64,000 bases of DNA from Siderastrea siderea (lineage: Eukaryota > Cnidaria > Anthozoa > Scleractinia > Rhizangiidae): NCBI GenBank assembly GCA_964030785.1, contig OZ034974.1, positions 47,188,003 to 47,252,002 of the forward strand, read 5' to 3'. Position 1 is the stretch's first letter. Every line of letters starts with the position of its first letter. A program made the position numbers and the translations under genes. Shown here in pieces: positions 37,266 through 45,302 of this stretch. The notes under the pieces were generated by a model. It was not told where the DNA came from. It saw only the letters and a list, made by a program, of their open reading frames with translations, and ran no database searches.

Positions 37266-37290
37266 TCTGTATACTATAGTATTGATATTC
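37266..37290 (-). promoter_or_regulatory. ATAGTAT-type start-site motif of pPolB
   Basis: The coding strand reads ACTATAGTATACAGA then ATG. The same ATAGTATA..GAATG arrangement precedes both VLTF3-like genes, and a CATAGTAT box precedes the ATPase. It is distinct from the ATCTAAC/TATATA class at virion genes. Confidence 0.45.
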
Positions 37291-37379
37291 TTTTAAGTCA
37301 TTTCAATCTACGTTCAAACACAGTCAAGAATTCAAATGATCCAATTAATAGATCCTTTGAACTATATGAAAAAAGATTA

Positions 37380-37640
37380 TCATGGATTTAGTATCCGTAT
37401 TATTTCATTCCTTACCTCTTTCATATTGATTTCATGGACATTTTTAATGTGCTTTTTTGTGTTCAAATGACACCATTTACCAGCTAGAGTATAATTACGA
37501 CCAGTATTGCATATATCACAATACCATTCCTTATTTAGCATGTACTTCGATTTTTGTTGTTTTATAGCCTCCTTCTTCTCCTCTTCAGTTGAATACTTTT
37601 TTGGTCTACCTCGACCTCTCTTTACATTTTGATTTTCCAC
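37380..37640 (-). CDS. Small AT-hook / zinc-finger DNA-binding protein
   Basis: 86 residues. An AT-hook core RGRGRPKK (9-16) is followed by a basic helix and a single zinc-finger-like unit (CDIC at 40-43, then CH and H at about 57-70). AT-hooks bind the minor groove of AT-rich DNA, so a role in genome condensation or transcription of the AT-rich element is plausible. The frame begins with GTG just after a TATATAT box and no in-frame ATG precedes the AT-hook, so the start codon may have mutated or initiation may be non-canonical. It sits between the polymerase and the BRO-N gene on the same strand. Confidence 0.6.
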   Translation of the reverse strand: MENQNVKRGRGRPKKYSTEEEKKEAIKQQKSKYMLNKEWYCDICNTGRNYTLAGKWCHLNTKKHIKNVHEINMKEVRNEIIRILNP

Positions 37641-37670
37641 ATATATATAATCTATATATTATTTTTCTCT

Positions 37671-38483
37671 TTATAAGTGTTTGTGTATGAATTTCAAATG
37701 ATTGCTTAATGTTTCTGTTGACTTGAATTTTCTGGAACAATGTTTGCATTTGATTCTTACACCCTGGAAATAAAGTATGATTTCTTTAATGATTTCATCA
37801 TAATCGTTGCTGACTAATATTTTGTAATTGTTGTTTTCGTACTCTTGTAGCATCATCTCCTGTTCTTCTGAAAGCTTTCCATAACCAGTTGGTGTTTTAA
37901 ATTCGATTGCAAAACCTGAGTACTTCAAATGCATATTTCCAATGAATAGATCACAAGCTCCCTTCTGATAACCCATGTTGTATGATTTTATTCTCATGTT
38001 ACCATTAATTTGGTTTTCACCTAATGTTGGGATTAGGATTGCTTTAGGATAATTGTTTCTAATAAAGTTGACTACCTTTTTATGTAAATCATATTCTGTG
38101 TTGATATTGAATGTCAGCATTTTGTATGGCCTGTTGTTGAATTCATACTTACCGGTTTTTCTGATTGATGGTAAAACTTCCTTAGTAACCCATCGTTTGA
38201 ATTCCTTTGCTTTATCCATATCAGATCTCAAAATGAGGCTGTATAGTCCGGATTCATTTATATAAATAGTGTTTTTGAGGTTCCCAGTCAAAGGTAACGA
38301 TTCGTTACCTTTGGATTTGAGCTCGTTCAGTGTACATTTATCTTCAGAATCAACATGATCATTAATCGCTTTTCGTGAATTTGAATATCCCAAAATAATT
38401 GCAACAGTTTTAGCACGGAACCATATGTCATCATCCTTTTTGATAATATTCAGTTTTTTTCCTTCCTAAGTGAAAATTTCCAT
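37671..38483 (-). CDS. BRO-N domain + VRR-NUC-like nuclease + C2H2 finger protein
   Basis: The visible ORF (37671-38393, opening at a TTG) has the C-terminal part of a BRO-N domain (GYSNSRKAINDHV at 2-14; RWVTKEVLPSIRKTG at 67-81). It continues with a PD-(D/E)XK-like module with CDLF (147-150), EFK (164-166) and Gln at 178, resembling VRR-NUC nucleases, and ends in a C2H2 finger (CKHC at about 216-219, then HLKFIH). The same frame continues upstream through the missing start of the BRO-N domain to an ATG at 38483 that follows a TATATATAAT box. A TAG at 38466-38468 interrupts it at codon 6. BRO proteins are DNA-binding proteins of large DNA viruses; the nuclease could act in recombination or host DNA degradation. 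The product may be lost or N-terminally truncated. Confidence 0.65.
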
Positions 38484-38625
38484 ATTATATATATATTATT
38501 TTCTGTTTAAATACGATCGCCAGAAACAATTATATTTTTGGCTACCAAAAGCAAAAGACAGCATATACTGTATCAATAGATATAATATATGTTAGATAAT
38601 TCTCTTTAAACCGCTTTTATGTACT

Positions 38626-38725
38626 GTTTAATAAACGAGCAGGAGTGTTTTATCGGGTTTAAAACCACGAGGCGTAGCCGAGTGGTTTTAGACCCGATAA
38701 AACACGATCTGCGAGTTTATTGAAC
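38626..38725. repeat. 100-bp fold-back palindrome
   Basis: The left arm GTTTAATAAAC..GTGTTTTATCGGGTTTAAAACCAC is mirrored by GTGGTTTTAGACCCGATAAAACAC..GTTTATTGAAC, with a short central spacer (GAGGCGTAGCCGA). It marks the start of sequence that does not look like Polinton coding DNA and is probably a nested insertion. Confidence 0.75.
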
Positions 38726-39020
38726 GGCTTCAAAAAACGATCTCATAGAATAATGAACTAATGGTGCCATTTTCCCGTGCTATAACTTTATTCCATAGTC
38801 TCATCAAGAGAATGTCAAAATCGATCTCACAGAATATAAAGACATTCTTTCATGTTTTGTAGTTCCTATAGTCTTTGAAAAGAATAAAAAGTTTTGTTTA
38901 ATGAGCTTCGGACCATTTTCCCGTGCTGCTAGTTCATGCTGCTAGATCTGAAAAGAATTATAAGATTAGATGATTTGTATAGTGGAAACTTCATTCAATA
39001 GTGAGCTCGATGAGAACATT

Positions 39021-39362
39021 ATGGCTTCGAAGCACAAGCGGACGTTTCGCAAACCCAAAAATGCTGAAGAAGAGAAACAACTGCTGGAAAATGCCGTACC
39101 AAAGTCAACACGTTCCGTCAATAAGTGGGCTATGAAGATTTTTTCAGAATGGCAGTCAACAAGAGTAAATAAGAAAGCTTCTGAAGAGCCGAGCAGTTGT
39201 ACTAATGACACATCACAAATTCAAGACTTGGAAACCGACGTGCTTGATATGACGGCAGAGTCGCTAAATTTTTGTTTAACAAAATTCATAATGGAAGTGT
39301 GCAAAGATACCGGGGAAAATTATCCTCCTCGTACGCTGTACAGCATTGTTTCTGTTATATAA
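39021..39362 (+). pseudogene. Crypton-type tyrosine recombinase N-terminal fragment (DUF3504/KIAA1958-like)
   Basis: The ORF (extended frame from 38970) encodes KSTRSVNKWAMKIFSEWQ, then LNFCLTKFIMEVCKDTGENY and PPRTLYSIV. This is the pattern of the N-terminal part of Crypton recombinases and of Crypton-derived host proteins of the QRICH1/ZMYM/KIAA1958 group. The reading frame stops exactly where a 66-bp palindrome begins, and the catalytic tyrosine recombinase domain is absent. It lies antisense to the surrounding Polinton genes, so it is best read as a nested, truncated element. Confidence 0.6.
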
Positions 39363-39423
39363 AATGTTACCCTCATTAGTATTCTTTATATAAAGAATAC
39401 TAATGAGGGTAACATTTTATATA
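39358..39423. repeat. Perfect 66-bp palindrome
   Basis: The arms ATGTTACCCTCATTAGTATT...TATA|TATA... are perfectly self-complementary around 39390/39391. A third, direct partial copy (TTATATAAAGAATAGTAATG) follows to about 39440. It abuts the end of the Crypton-like ORF. Confidence 0.9.
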
Positions 39424-39661
39424 AAGAATAGTAATGAGGTATATTACAATCAGCCCCGCTTTCCCCTGGGACTGAAATCAAATGCCGCCACCAGGCTTTT
39501 TAGATTGTTGATGTATTACCGGTTTTAAACAAGCATCCACGTGACTCATTTGCGTGATGTAATTGGTGGAAATGATCATTAATTATTCATGAGTTTTTGA
39601 AATATCCTTCAAGTCCTTTAACGGAATCCAACTATTAAAGTCATTACTATATCCCTTCCAC
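39424..39661. other. Non-Polinton-like DNA, probably part of nested insertion
   Basis: No ORF. Lies between the palindrome and the 3' end of the integrase gene. Confidence 0.4.
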
Positions 39662-40548
39662 TTAACTGAATACCTCTTGTTTTGCTTTTAATAATTCAGG
39701 TTCATAAAAACTCCCTTGAATGTCTTCACCTCTGAGATCCTTTAGTTTGTAAGTTATTGGATTCGTATATTGGATTTTAACAACTGTAAAAACTTCCTCA
39801 GACCAATTTGGTGTATAGCCTTTATCAAACACCTTCCGTTTATACTTACTTATTCTAACCTTATCACCTATTTTGAATTTCGGTTTAGATGATACTTTCT
39901 CCAACTTACCATACAGATTGAAGTAAACAGTCCCTTTTGACTGGCTTCTATGGGTGTCATTTTGATAGAGCTATGTTTAGTGTTGTTATACTGTTTCACT
40001 AATTTGGGTAGCATGTCTAAATACTGTGTATTACCTTGAACAGTAAACTGCTTCCACATCTTGGTTTTAATTGTTCTGTTCCATCTTTCACAAACTGACG
40101 ACTTTTCCTCATTCTCAGTTGAGTACAAGGTTATTTTATTCTTATCAAGTAGTTCTTTAACATGTTTGTTGTAATACTCTTTGCCTTTGTCTGTCCATAA
40201 ATATTCCGGTTTTCTACCTTCTTTAAGGATAGTTTTTAATGCCTGAGCAAGAGTTTCTCCTTTTTTGTCTTTTAAAGGGACTATCCAACCATATTTACTG
40301 AACACATCTAGAACCATGAGAAGGTATCTGTAGCCAGCGTTCCATCGACTAAACTGTTGCATCTCAACAAGATCTGAACACCATATCTCGTCAATGCCGT
40401 TTACTAAAACACGCCGCCGAGTAAAGTTACGTTTTATGGGTTTGTGTAATTCATCAGCTAATTTTTCTTGCCAGTTTTCTTCACTCGACGGCCTTTCCCG
40501 TTTTTTGTCTTCCTTTGTTTTACACCGAGACCTAGTTTCTGCTTCGTG
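39662..40548 (-). pseudogene. Retroviral-type (rve) integrase, frameshifted
   Basis: The DDE integrase that inserts Polintons and makes 6-bp duplications. The core is at 39868-40362, with its frame open upstream to about 40548. The first catalytic Asp lies in CSDLVEM just before the first ATG, the second in WTDKG and the Glu in SSVCERWNRT, about 33 residues later. The C-terminal SH3/chromo-like part (KFKIGDKVRISKYKR...) at 39662-39904 is in another frame. The text switches frame near 39927-39937 beside an AAAAGGG run, so one small indel separates core and tail. No ATG precedes the first Asp and no HHCC zinc domain is seen, so the 5' end is also missing or fused to the PLA2-like ORF. Confidence 0.8.
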
Positions 40549-40694
40549 TTAATCAAGAACCGAGCTGTTTGGCCCCATTTTGGCATTTCACCATAAGGTA
40601 TTTCATCCAATGACTTAACCATTTTTTTATCACATTCACCTTTGTTTTTCCCCATATCATAACAAATATCATGATGAGCTGCTATTTCATCCAC
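40458..40694 (-). pseudogene. PLA2-like (parvovirus VP1-type) domain, 5' broken
   Basis: VDEIAAHHDICYD carries the His-Asp dyad of the phospholipase A2-like domain found in parvovirus capsid proteins and in many Polintons, where it is thought to help virions breach endosomes. A second half (CDKKMVKSLDEIPYGEMPKW) and a basic tail follow. The glycine-rich calcium loop expected upstream is not readable. The same frame upstream has stops between this part and the zinc-ribbon ORF at 40761-40946, so these were probably one gene. The 3' end overlaps the integrase frame, which reads through the same DNA in another phase. Confidence 0.65.
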
Positions 40695-40760
40695 TTTATT
40701 GTAAGGTTGTACGTGCCACTTGGTGAATCAATAAATCAGTACCAGTTGATGCTACTGTAT

Positions 40761-40946
40761 CTAGTACGCCCGCCCCCTTCGACGGGCCAGCCCGTTTCCC
40801 GCCTGTTTAACGAATTTAGTCTTAGTTATTCCGCATTCAGAGCATTTACATTTAAGCATAAGCCTCCCATTTTTAGCCTTTTCATATCGTTCACTCCCAG
40901 GTACACATTCTGTGACCTTTTTTTGTTTCACGCAATATGATCTCAT
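40761..40946 (-). CDS. Zinc-ribbon (DUF5679-like) ORF, probable 5' part of broken PLA2-like gene
   Basis: 61 residues starting at an ATG directly after ATCTAATC..TATAT. The sequence YCVKQKKVTECVPGSERY and KCKCSECGITKTKF is a near-copy of the N-terminus of the neighbouring 134-aa protein, so the two are tandem paralogues. It ends in a short arginine-rich tail at a TAG. The PLA2-like domain continues in the same frame ~65 bp further on, which suggests a single ancestral gene damaged in between. Confidence 0.55.
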   Translation of the reverse strand: MRSYCVKQKKVTECVPGSERYEKAKNGRLMLKCKCSECGITKTKFVKQAGNGLARRRGRAY

Positions 40947-40966
40947 ATATATATGATTAGATTAGA

Positions 40967-41371
40967 TTAAGGTTCGACGTACACATTCTCATATTTACCA
41001 GTTTTCGGATTTTTCACCAAACGCATAACAGTACCCTTCTTTGGTTTAGTCCAGAATTTCTTGCTTGTTATACCTGTTGGCCCTGTGAAAGCACCTTTCA
41101 AGATATCACCAGACCAATATCGGTCAAATACATGGTTGGTTGATGGAATTACTTTGCGAGTTATTTGTTCGGCTATTTTGGCTGCCTCGAAAGCTTTACC
41201 TAATGGATTTTCACCTCCCTTTTGGCTTTTGATGAATTTGGTTTTTGTAATACCACATTCAGCACAAATACATTTCATCATAAGTCTGTTATTTTTGGCT
41301 CTCACATATCTTTCACTTCCTGGAACACATTCTGTAACCTTTTTTTGTTTTACACAATAACTTTTGACCAT
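40967..41371 (-). CDS. Zinc-ribbon virion-associated protein (DUF5679-like N-terminus)
   Basis: 134 residues: the N-terminal ribbon MVKSYCVKQKKVTEC...KCICAECGITKTKF (1-46), with Gln in place of the second Cys of the usual YCVKC pattern, then a unique C-terminal part (IPSTNHVFDRYWSGDILKGA). The motif is common in Polinton and adenovirus-like elements, but its exact role is unknown. The ATG directly follows ATCTAACTCATATAT, the virion-class start motif. It lies between the protease and PLA2 loci, all on the minus strand. Confidence 0.65.
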   Translation of the reverse strand: MVKSYCVKQKKVTECVPGSERYVRAKNNRLMMKCICAECGITKTKFIKSQKGGENPLGKAFEAAKIAEQITRKVIPSTNHVFDRYWSGDILKGAFTGPTGITSKKFWTKPKKGTVMRLVKNPKTGKYENVYVEP

Positions 41372-41380
41372 ATATATGAG

Positions 41381-41821
41381 TTAGATATTTTTGAAATACT
41401 GTTCTAAGAATTTCTCATTATTCGTCGTATCATTAATGTCGAAAACTTCCAACAGATCAAAATATGATTTACCCTTATTCATCTCATTCAAAAAATATAA
41501 ACAGAAGTAACCGCATGTTGTCGTCAGTAAATTTTGTATTTGATTGTTCTGATGAAGCAATGTTAAATTCTTTTTTCTCGCATGATTGACAATTTCTTGG
41601 AGGGGAGGCAAACCAAAGCTATCAAAGTAATTGATGACTTTATCCTTAACATATGTAGCAACCCAATGGCTCCCTGACATATAACTCGGTTCAAGATTGT
41701 AAATGAATAATGCTTGTTGATGATTATGTGGGACAGTTTCATCTCGAGACAGAACATCTTTGATTGGGATATTCAGATATTTACACCATTTTATTAAATC
41801 ATAATTGCTTAATGGGACATT
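41381..41821 (-). CDS. Adenain-like maturation cysteine protease (PRO)
   Basis: A Ulp1/adenain-family protease that would process capsid precursors. In the 99-residue ORF from ATG 41680, the triad is visible as SGSHWVATY (His5), YFDSFG (Asp20) and TTTCGYFCLYF (Cys56), with a Gln (47) upstream as oxyanion candidate. The same frame stays open upstream with family-like text (PLSNYDLIKWCKYLNIPI) to at least 41821 and runs into the 3' end of the 286-aa gene, but has no ATG there. The full protease therefore either lost its start codon, uses a non-ATG start, or is translated by coupling to the upstream gene. Confidence 0.85.
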   Translation of the reverse strand, partial: NVPLSNYDLIKWCKYLNIPIKDVLSRDETVPHNHQQALFIYNLEPSYMSGSHWVATYVKDKVINYFDSFGLPPLQEIVNHARKKNLTLLHQNNQIQNLLTTTCGYFCLYFLNEMNKGKSYFDLLEVFDINDTTNNEKFLEQYFKNI

Positions 41822-41838
41822 CTTATGGAATTTCGGTT

Positions 41839-42699
41839 TTACAACAGAATGTTTAACAGTGGGACGTTTTTGAAGGGTGAATTTTTCCCTAGTAGAAGAC
41901 CTTTGCCCTTTTTCTGAGCTTTTTTTTTGGGAGCTTTTTTTTTAGTCCCCATACCTAATGTTTGATCAGGCCAATTTCCATAAAAAGGTGGAGTTCTATA
42001 CATTGGGACTAACAAACCACCATCTTGATTGTTAACAGTAGTTGGTTTTGGTATAGATCTGGGTGGTCTTTGTTTAGGCTGTCCCATCTGAGGGGCACCT
42101 TTACCAGTCATCTTCTTTATTGCCTCAATAGCTAAAGGGACTCCAATTGATGCGAGAAGAGTACCTAAGAACCCACCTGTTTGTACTCTTGTTGGTTTTA
42201 TATGAACCCCAGAACCGGTTTGTAGAGCATTTAATATATCCTTCTTTTGTTTGGTTGTTAAAAGATGTTTATATGTTATCAACTGATCGATTTTATTTTG
42301 TGGTATGAGGAACCCACCGGTTTGAACACCTTTTCCGGATATCTTCTTAACAATCTGAGATGCTCCTTCACTAGCTGCTCCAGCTAAAGCTGACAAACCA
42401 ATTGTCTTAGCAATAGTTGGACCAAAAGTTCTTCCAAGTGTTAGAACTGTAGACAGAAGAGATCCACCAACTTGCTTTCGAATGTTTGTTTTAGAAAGTT
42501 TAATGTCCATTCCCTTTTTCAATTTTCTATTTTTATCCAATCGCTTAACTATATTCTGAGGTACATACAGAGTGTCATTCCCAGATAGAGAGTCCTTCGT
42601 AAGCCTTAGAACTATTGTTTCTCTTTTATGATACGCGTTACTAAGATTCTTTTTCTGGTTTGGTGATAAACTAACTTTGATTTCGTATAGTTGTGTCAT
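41839..42699 (-). CDS. Gly/Lys-rich virion core-like protein, unknown function
   Basis: 286 residues. The N-terminal ~75 residues (IKVSLSPNQKKNLSNAY...GNDTLYVP) form a small conserved Polinton domain. Three GGFL/GGSLL-type Gly-rich hydrophobic segments follow (about 78-110, 128-135, 175-190), then a Pro-rich stretch and a lysine cluster (KKKAPKKKAQKKGKG). The mix of amphipathic and strongly basic segments resembles adenovirus core or membrane-active minor proteins by analogy only. The ATG follows ATCTAACATATATAAT, the clearest example of the virion-class start motif. The 3' end overlaps the protease frame. Confidence 0.6.
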   Translation of the reverse strand: MTQLYEIKVSLSPNQKKNLSNAYHKRETIVLRLTKDSLSGNDTLYVPQNIVKRLDKNRKLKKGMDIKLSKTNIRKQVGGSLLSTVLTLGRTFGPTIAKTIGLSALAGAASEGASQIVKKISGKGVQTGGFLIPQNKIDQLITYKHLLTTKQKKDILNALQTGSGVHIKPTRVQTGGFLGTLLASIGVPLAIEAIKKMTGKGAPQMGQPKQRPPRSIPKPTTVNNQDGGLLVPMYRTPPFYGNWPDQTLGMGTKKKAPKKKAQKKGKGLLLGKNSPFKNVPLLNILL

Positions 42700-42776
42700 A
42701 TTATATATGTTAGATAAATTCTGTTTTAAAAAACATATTCATTTAAATTTTCATCGATGTTAAAAAACTTATTCAT

Positions 42777-44066
42777 TTAAACTATCATCAATTCGTTTCC
42801 AACTGTCTTAACAACAACCTCACTCTCGTAAAATACGATGCTATGAGCTCGGACGTTTGCTGTAGGGGCTACATTGAGACGATAATGGAGAATCAACTGT
42901 TTAGGATCTCTTGTCACTACCTCTTTTTGATATGTCAAATCGAAATATATTAATCCGTACAAACTACTAAAATTAGATACATTAAGTTGTGTCCCAGAAT
43001 TGTAATCGTTTTTACGAAATGCATAACTCATGAGATCATTGAATATCCTGATTTTAGAATCTACATCGTATTCTAGTTCGGGATAGAACGTGTTGTTTCC
43101 ATATTCTAAACGACAACTCGAGAGAGAGCTATTAGCGTCAGCAGCATTCAACTTGAAAGTGTCAAACAAATACGGACTTCTCTCGGATTCATCATTATTT
43201 GGTCCGTCTGTCCGCTGGAGATATATAAAAACGTGTTTAACGTTGTCGATAGCTGGACTGATTTGAAACATGTTCTGAATAGCTCTGTTATTTGCTGACT
43301 GATTGTAGAGATCTCGCATATATGTCCAGGTTGTTGGCTTAAGAAACTCTGAAACGAAATTACTATACATGCTGTCTTTTGGGATTAATCTAGGGAGCCA
43401 AAGATACAATCTCTTTACTACAACACGACCAGCGTCTGTGCCATTTGCCATGTGAATCAATTCACTGTCTTCGTTAAGTGTAAGTTCAAATGTGAGCTGC
43501 ATTGGGGGCAACATTTTTTTTTCTAATTCTTGGAAAAAACTGTATCGGTTCAACGGTATCATCTCGTTAATCGATTTAGCTCCTCCGCCGCCGTTATTCT
43601 GATGAGCCTGGGTTAAAATACGACGGGGTTCGAATCCTGCATTTGTATTTGCTGTAGTTCCGTCAGTATCAAGATACCAGAATGAATTCTTTCCAACGGA
43701 TCGACTGAAGTCATCGCTGTATTCAAGGAGATTTTTGACATTCGTTATTCGATGCAAATTATCACTCTCATACACGATTTTGCCTGAAGATTTGATAACC
43801 ATATGCCTAATAAGTGACTGAGATCCGTTTATCATGGTGATGCGATCTGCTGCAGCATATCCAGTACCATCTGCCTTTTTTTGAAGCTCTTTGGTTACTT
43901 CGAAATACCCATTAAAAAAATCGAACATAGTCGACCTATCGTTGATTGTGAATCTGTAACCCGTCTTTTTCTGTGATTGATTGTTAGCAGGTTGCTCAAT
44001 GACATTGTCCAAATGGAAACGAACGTATTCATATCTTTGTAAATTATCACTTGTTCTGAAACTCAT
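42777..44066 (-). CDS. Major capsid protein (double jelly-roll type)
   Basis: About 429 residues from ATG 44066; the frame is open to 44141, but 44066 follows ATCTAAACTATCAATATATA and fits sister genes. Segments such as STMFDFFNGYFEVTKEL, RITMINGSQSLIRHM, LTFELTLNEDSELIHMA and the C-terminal LILHYRLNVAPTANVRAH match the organisation of Polinton hexon-like major capsid proteins. It would form the pseudo-hexameric shell. It sits between the small basic protein and the 286-aa protein, in the usual Polinton morphogenesis neighbourhood. Assignment rests on pattern and context, not on a structure search. Confidence 0.8.
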   Translation of the reverse strand: MSFRTSDNLQRYEYVRFHLDNVIEQPANNQSQKKTGYRFTINDRSTMFDFFNGYFEVTKELQKKADGTGYAAADRITMINGSQSLIRHMVIKSSGKIVYESDNLHRITNVKNLLEYSDDFSRSVGKNSFWYLDTDGTTANTNAGFEPRRILTQAHQNNGGGGAKSINEMIPLNRYSFFQELEKKMLPPMQLTFELTLNEDSELIHMANGTDAGRVVVKRLYLWLPRLIPKDSMYSNFVSEFLKPTTWTYMRDLYNQSANNRAIQNMFQISPAIDNVKHVFIYLQRTDGPNNDESERSPYLFDTFKLNAADANSSLSSCRLEYGNNTFYPELEYDVDSKIRIFNDLMSYAFRKNDYNSGTQLNVSNFSSLYGLIYFDLTYQKEVVTRDPKQLILHYRLNVAPTANVRAHSIVFYESEVVVKTVGNELMIV

Positions 44067-44142
44067 TATATATTGATAGTTTAGATAAAATTCACTTATT
44101 AGTCTATTTATAATTGGATAAAATTCACTTTTTAATAACATT

Positions 44143-44514
44143 TTATCGTCTTAATCCAGTACCAGATATAAGTCTATTCAGAATTGTGTTGTAATCTTCT
44201 TCTTGTTTTGGTTTAGTAGGTTTGGTTGGTTTCATGGTTTTATTCATTGATTGTTTAGTTGAACCGTGTAATTTTCTCATAATAAGCTCTCCGCTTTTTT
44301 CAGCTGCTTTTTTTCCCAGTTTGTCTCCAGCATGTGAAATACCAGATTCAAGCGCTTTTTTGGCAAAAGGTTTTAAAACCATTTCTGGAACTTTACTTAA
44401 CACCCTTCCAACCGGTTTGAAAATGTTGTCAACAATGATCCCAGATCCTTTATGTTCATAAACAAATCGTCCAAGTTTTGGATGATAAATATGCTTGTAT
44501 TCATACGACGACAT
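44143..44514 (-). CDS. Small basic virion-region protein, unknown
   Basis: 123 residues, strongly basic. The N-terminal MSSYEYKHIYHPKLGRFVY is followed by an amphipathic middle (VGRVLSKVPEMVLKPFAKKA), a KPTKPTKPK linker and a terminal NRLISGTGLRR. The length, charge and amphipathic helix would suit a minor or core virion protein processed by the protease (the Gly-Thr-Gly near the end is suggestive only). Encoded directly between the penton-like and major capsid genes, with the ATCTAAC...TATAT start motif immediately upstream. Confidence 0.5.
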   Translation of the reverse strand: MSSYEYKHIYHPKLGRFVYEHKGSGIIVDNIFKPVGRVLSKVPEMVLKPFAKKALESGISHAGDKLGKKAAEKSGELIMRKLHGSTKQSMNKTMKPTKPTKPKQEEDYNTILNRLISGTGLRR

Positions 44515-44532
44515 ATATAACTATTAGTTAGA

Positions 44533-45294
44533 TTAATCTCTCTTCTCTCTTAAAATCAAACTGAATGAAGTGTCACTATGATTAAGATCGATGATTCTCC
44601 TCTTACCATCTGTGATATAAATTCTTATTTTATTGATCGTATTTTTATTACACGGGTTGTACTGAACTCGTCGAGGCTCTTGTGTGAATGAAAAACTTGG
44701 TGTCAAAGTACTAGTACTGAAACTATATATAATATCTGACTCTTCACCATCGACAAGACTATCACTTATCAAATCACAATGAACATTCAATATTTCTCTG
44801 TCTTGTGAGAGATTAGGAATGTAATCTCCAACATTTACACTACTTGTTAGAATCTTTTTATTGAAACCAATAAGATCATTAAAATTACTTTGAGTAAGAT
44901 CTAATCTGTAATTTGAGGCTAGTGTTATTATTGTCCTGAATACAGTATCGTTAAACTCCAGAGTGATTGGATATTGAGGGTTTGATGAGGTCCCTGTTTT
45001 TGTTTTTTCTTTGATTAAATTGTCAAAATCAACGTAATTCCATACTCCAGGGTTGAATATAATTTCCGTCCAATTAGCACCACTATCTGTCGAATATCTT
45101 ATTTTCTGATTATTGAGTTCTTTCGTAATGTTAAACCAAGTGAATAACATCGAAATGATTCGGTCTAGGCCGATTTCATATTGTCTGTTTGAATCTAGTA
45201 TTCTCGGATTACTGTATTTGATTGTGAAATCCGATGGTTTATTACCACTTATACCTTTGACGGTATGACTGGATAATACAAGTTGTCTATTCAT
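44533..45294 (-). CDS. Minor capsid (penton) protein, jelly-roll type
   Basis: 253 residues. Segments typical of Polinton penton-like proteins are visible: TWFNITKELNNQKIRYSTDS, TLASNYRLDLTQSNFNDLIG (then FNKKIL), ILNVHCDLISDSLVDGEESD followed by IIYSFST, and KIRIYITDGKRRIIDLNHSD. The protein would cap the five-fold vertices. The ATG lies just after AGTCTAAACTAATCATATAA, a variant of the virion-class motif. The neighbouring upstream gene ends 8 bp before this start region, consistent with a compact cluster. Confidence 0.8.
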   Translation of the reverse strand: MNRQLVLSSHTVKGISGNKPSDFTIKYSNPRILDSNRQYEIGLDRIISMLFTWFNITKELNNQKIRYSTDSGANWTEIIFNPGVWNYVDFDNLIKEKTKTGTSSNPQYPITLEFNDTVFRTIITLASNYRLDLTQSNFNDLIGFNKKILTSSVNVGDYIPNLSQDREILNVHCDLISDSLVDGEESDIIYSFSTSTLTPSFSFTQEPRRVQYNPCNKNTINKIRIYITDGKRRIIDLNHSDTSFSLILREKRD

Positions 45295-45302
45295 TTATAT
45301 GA

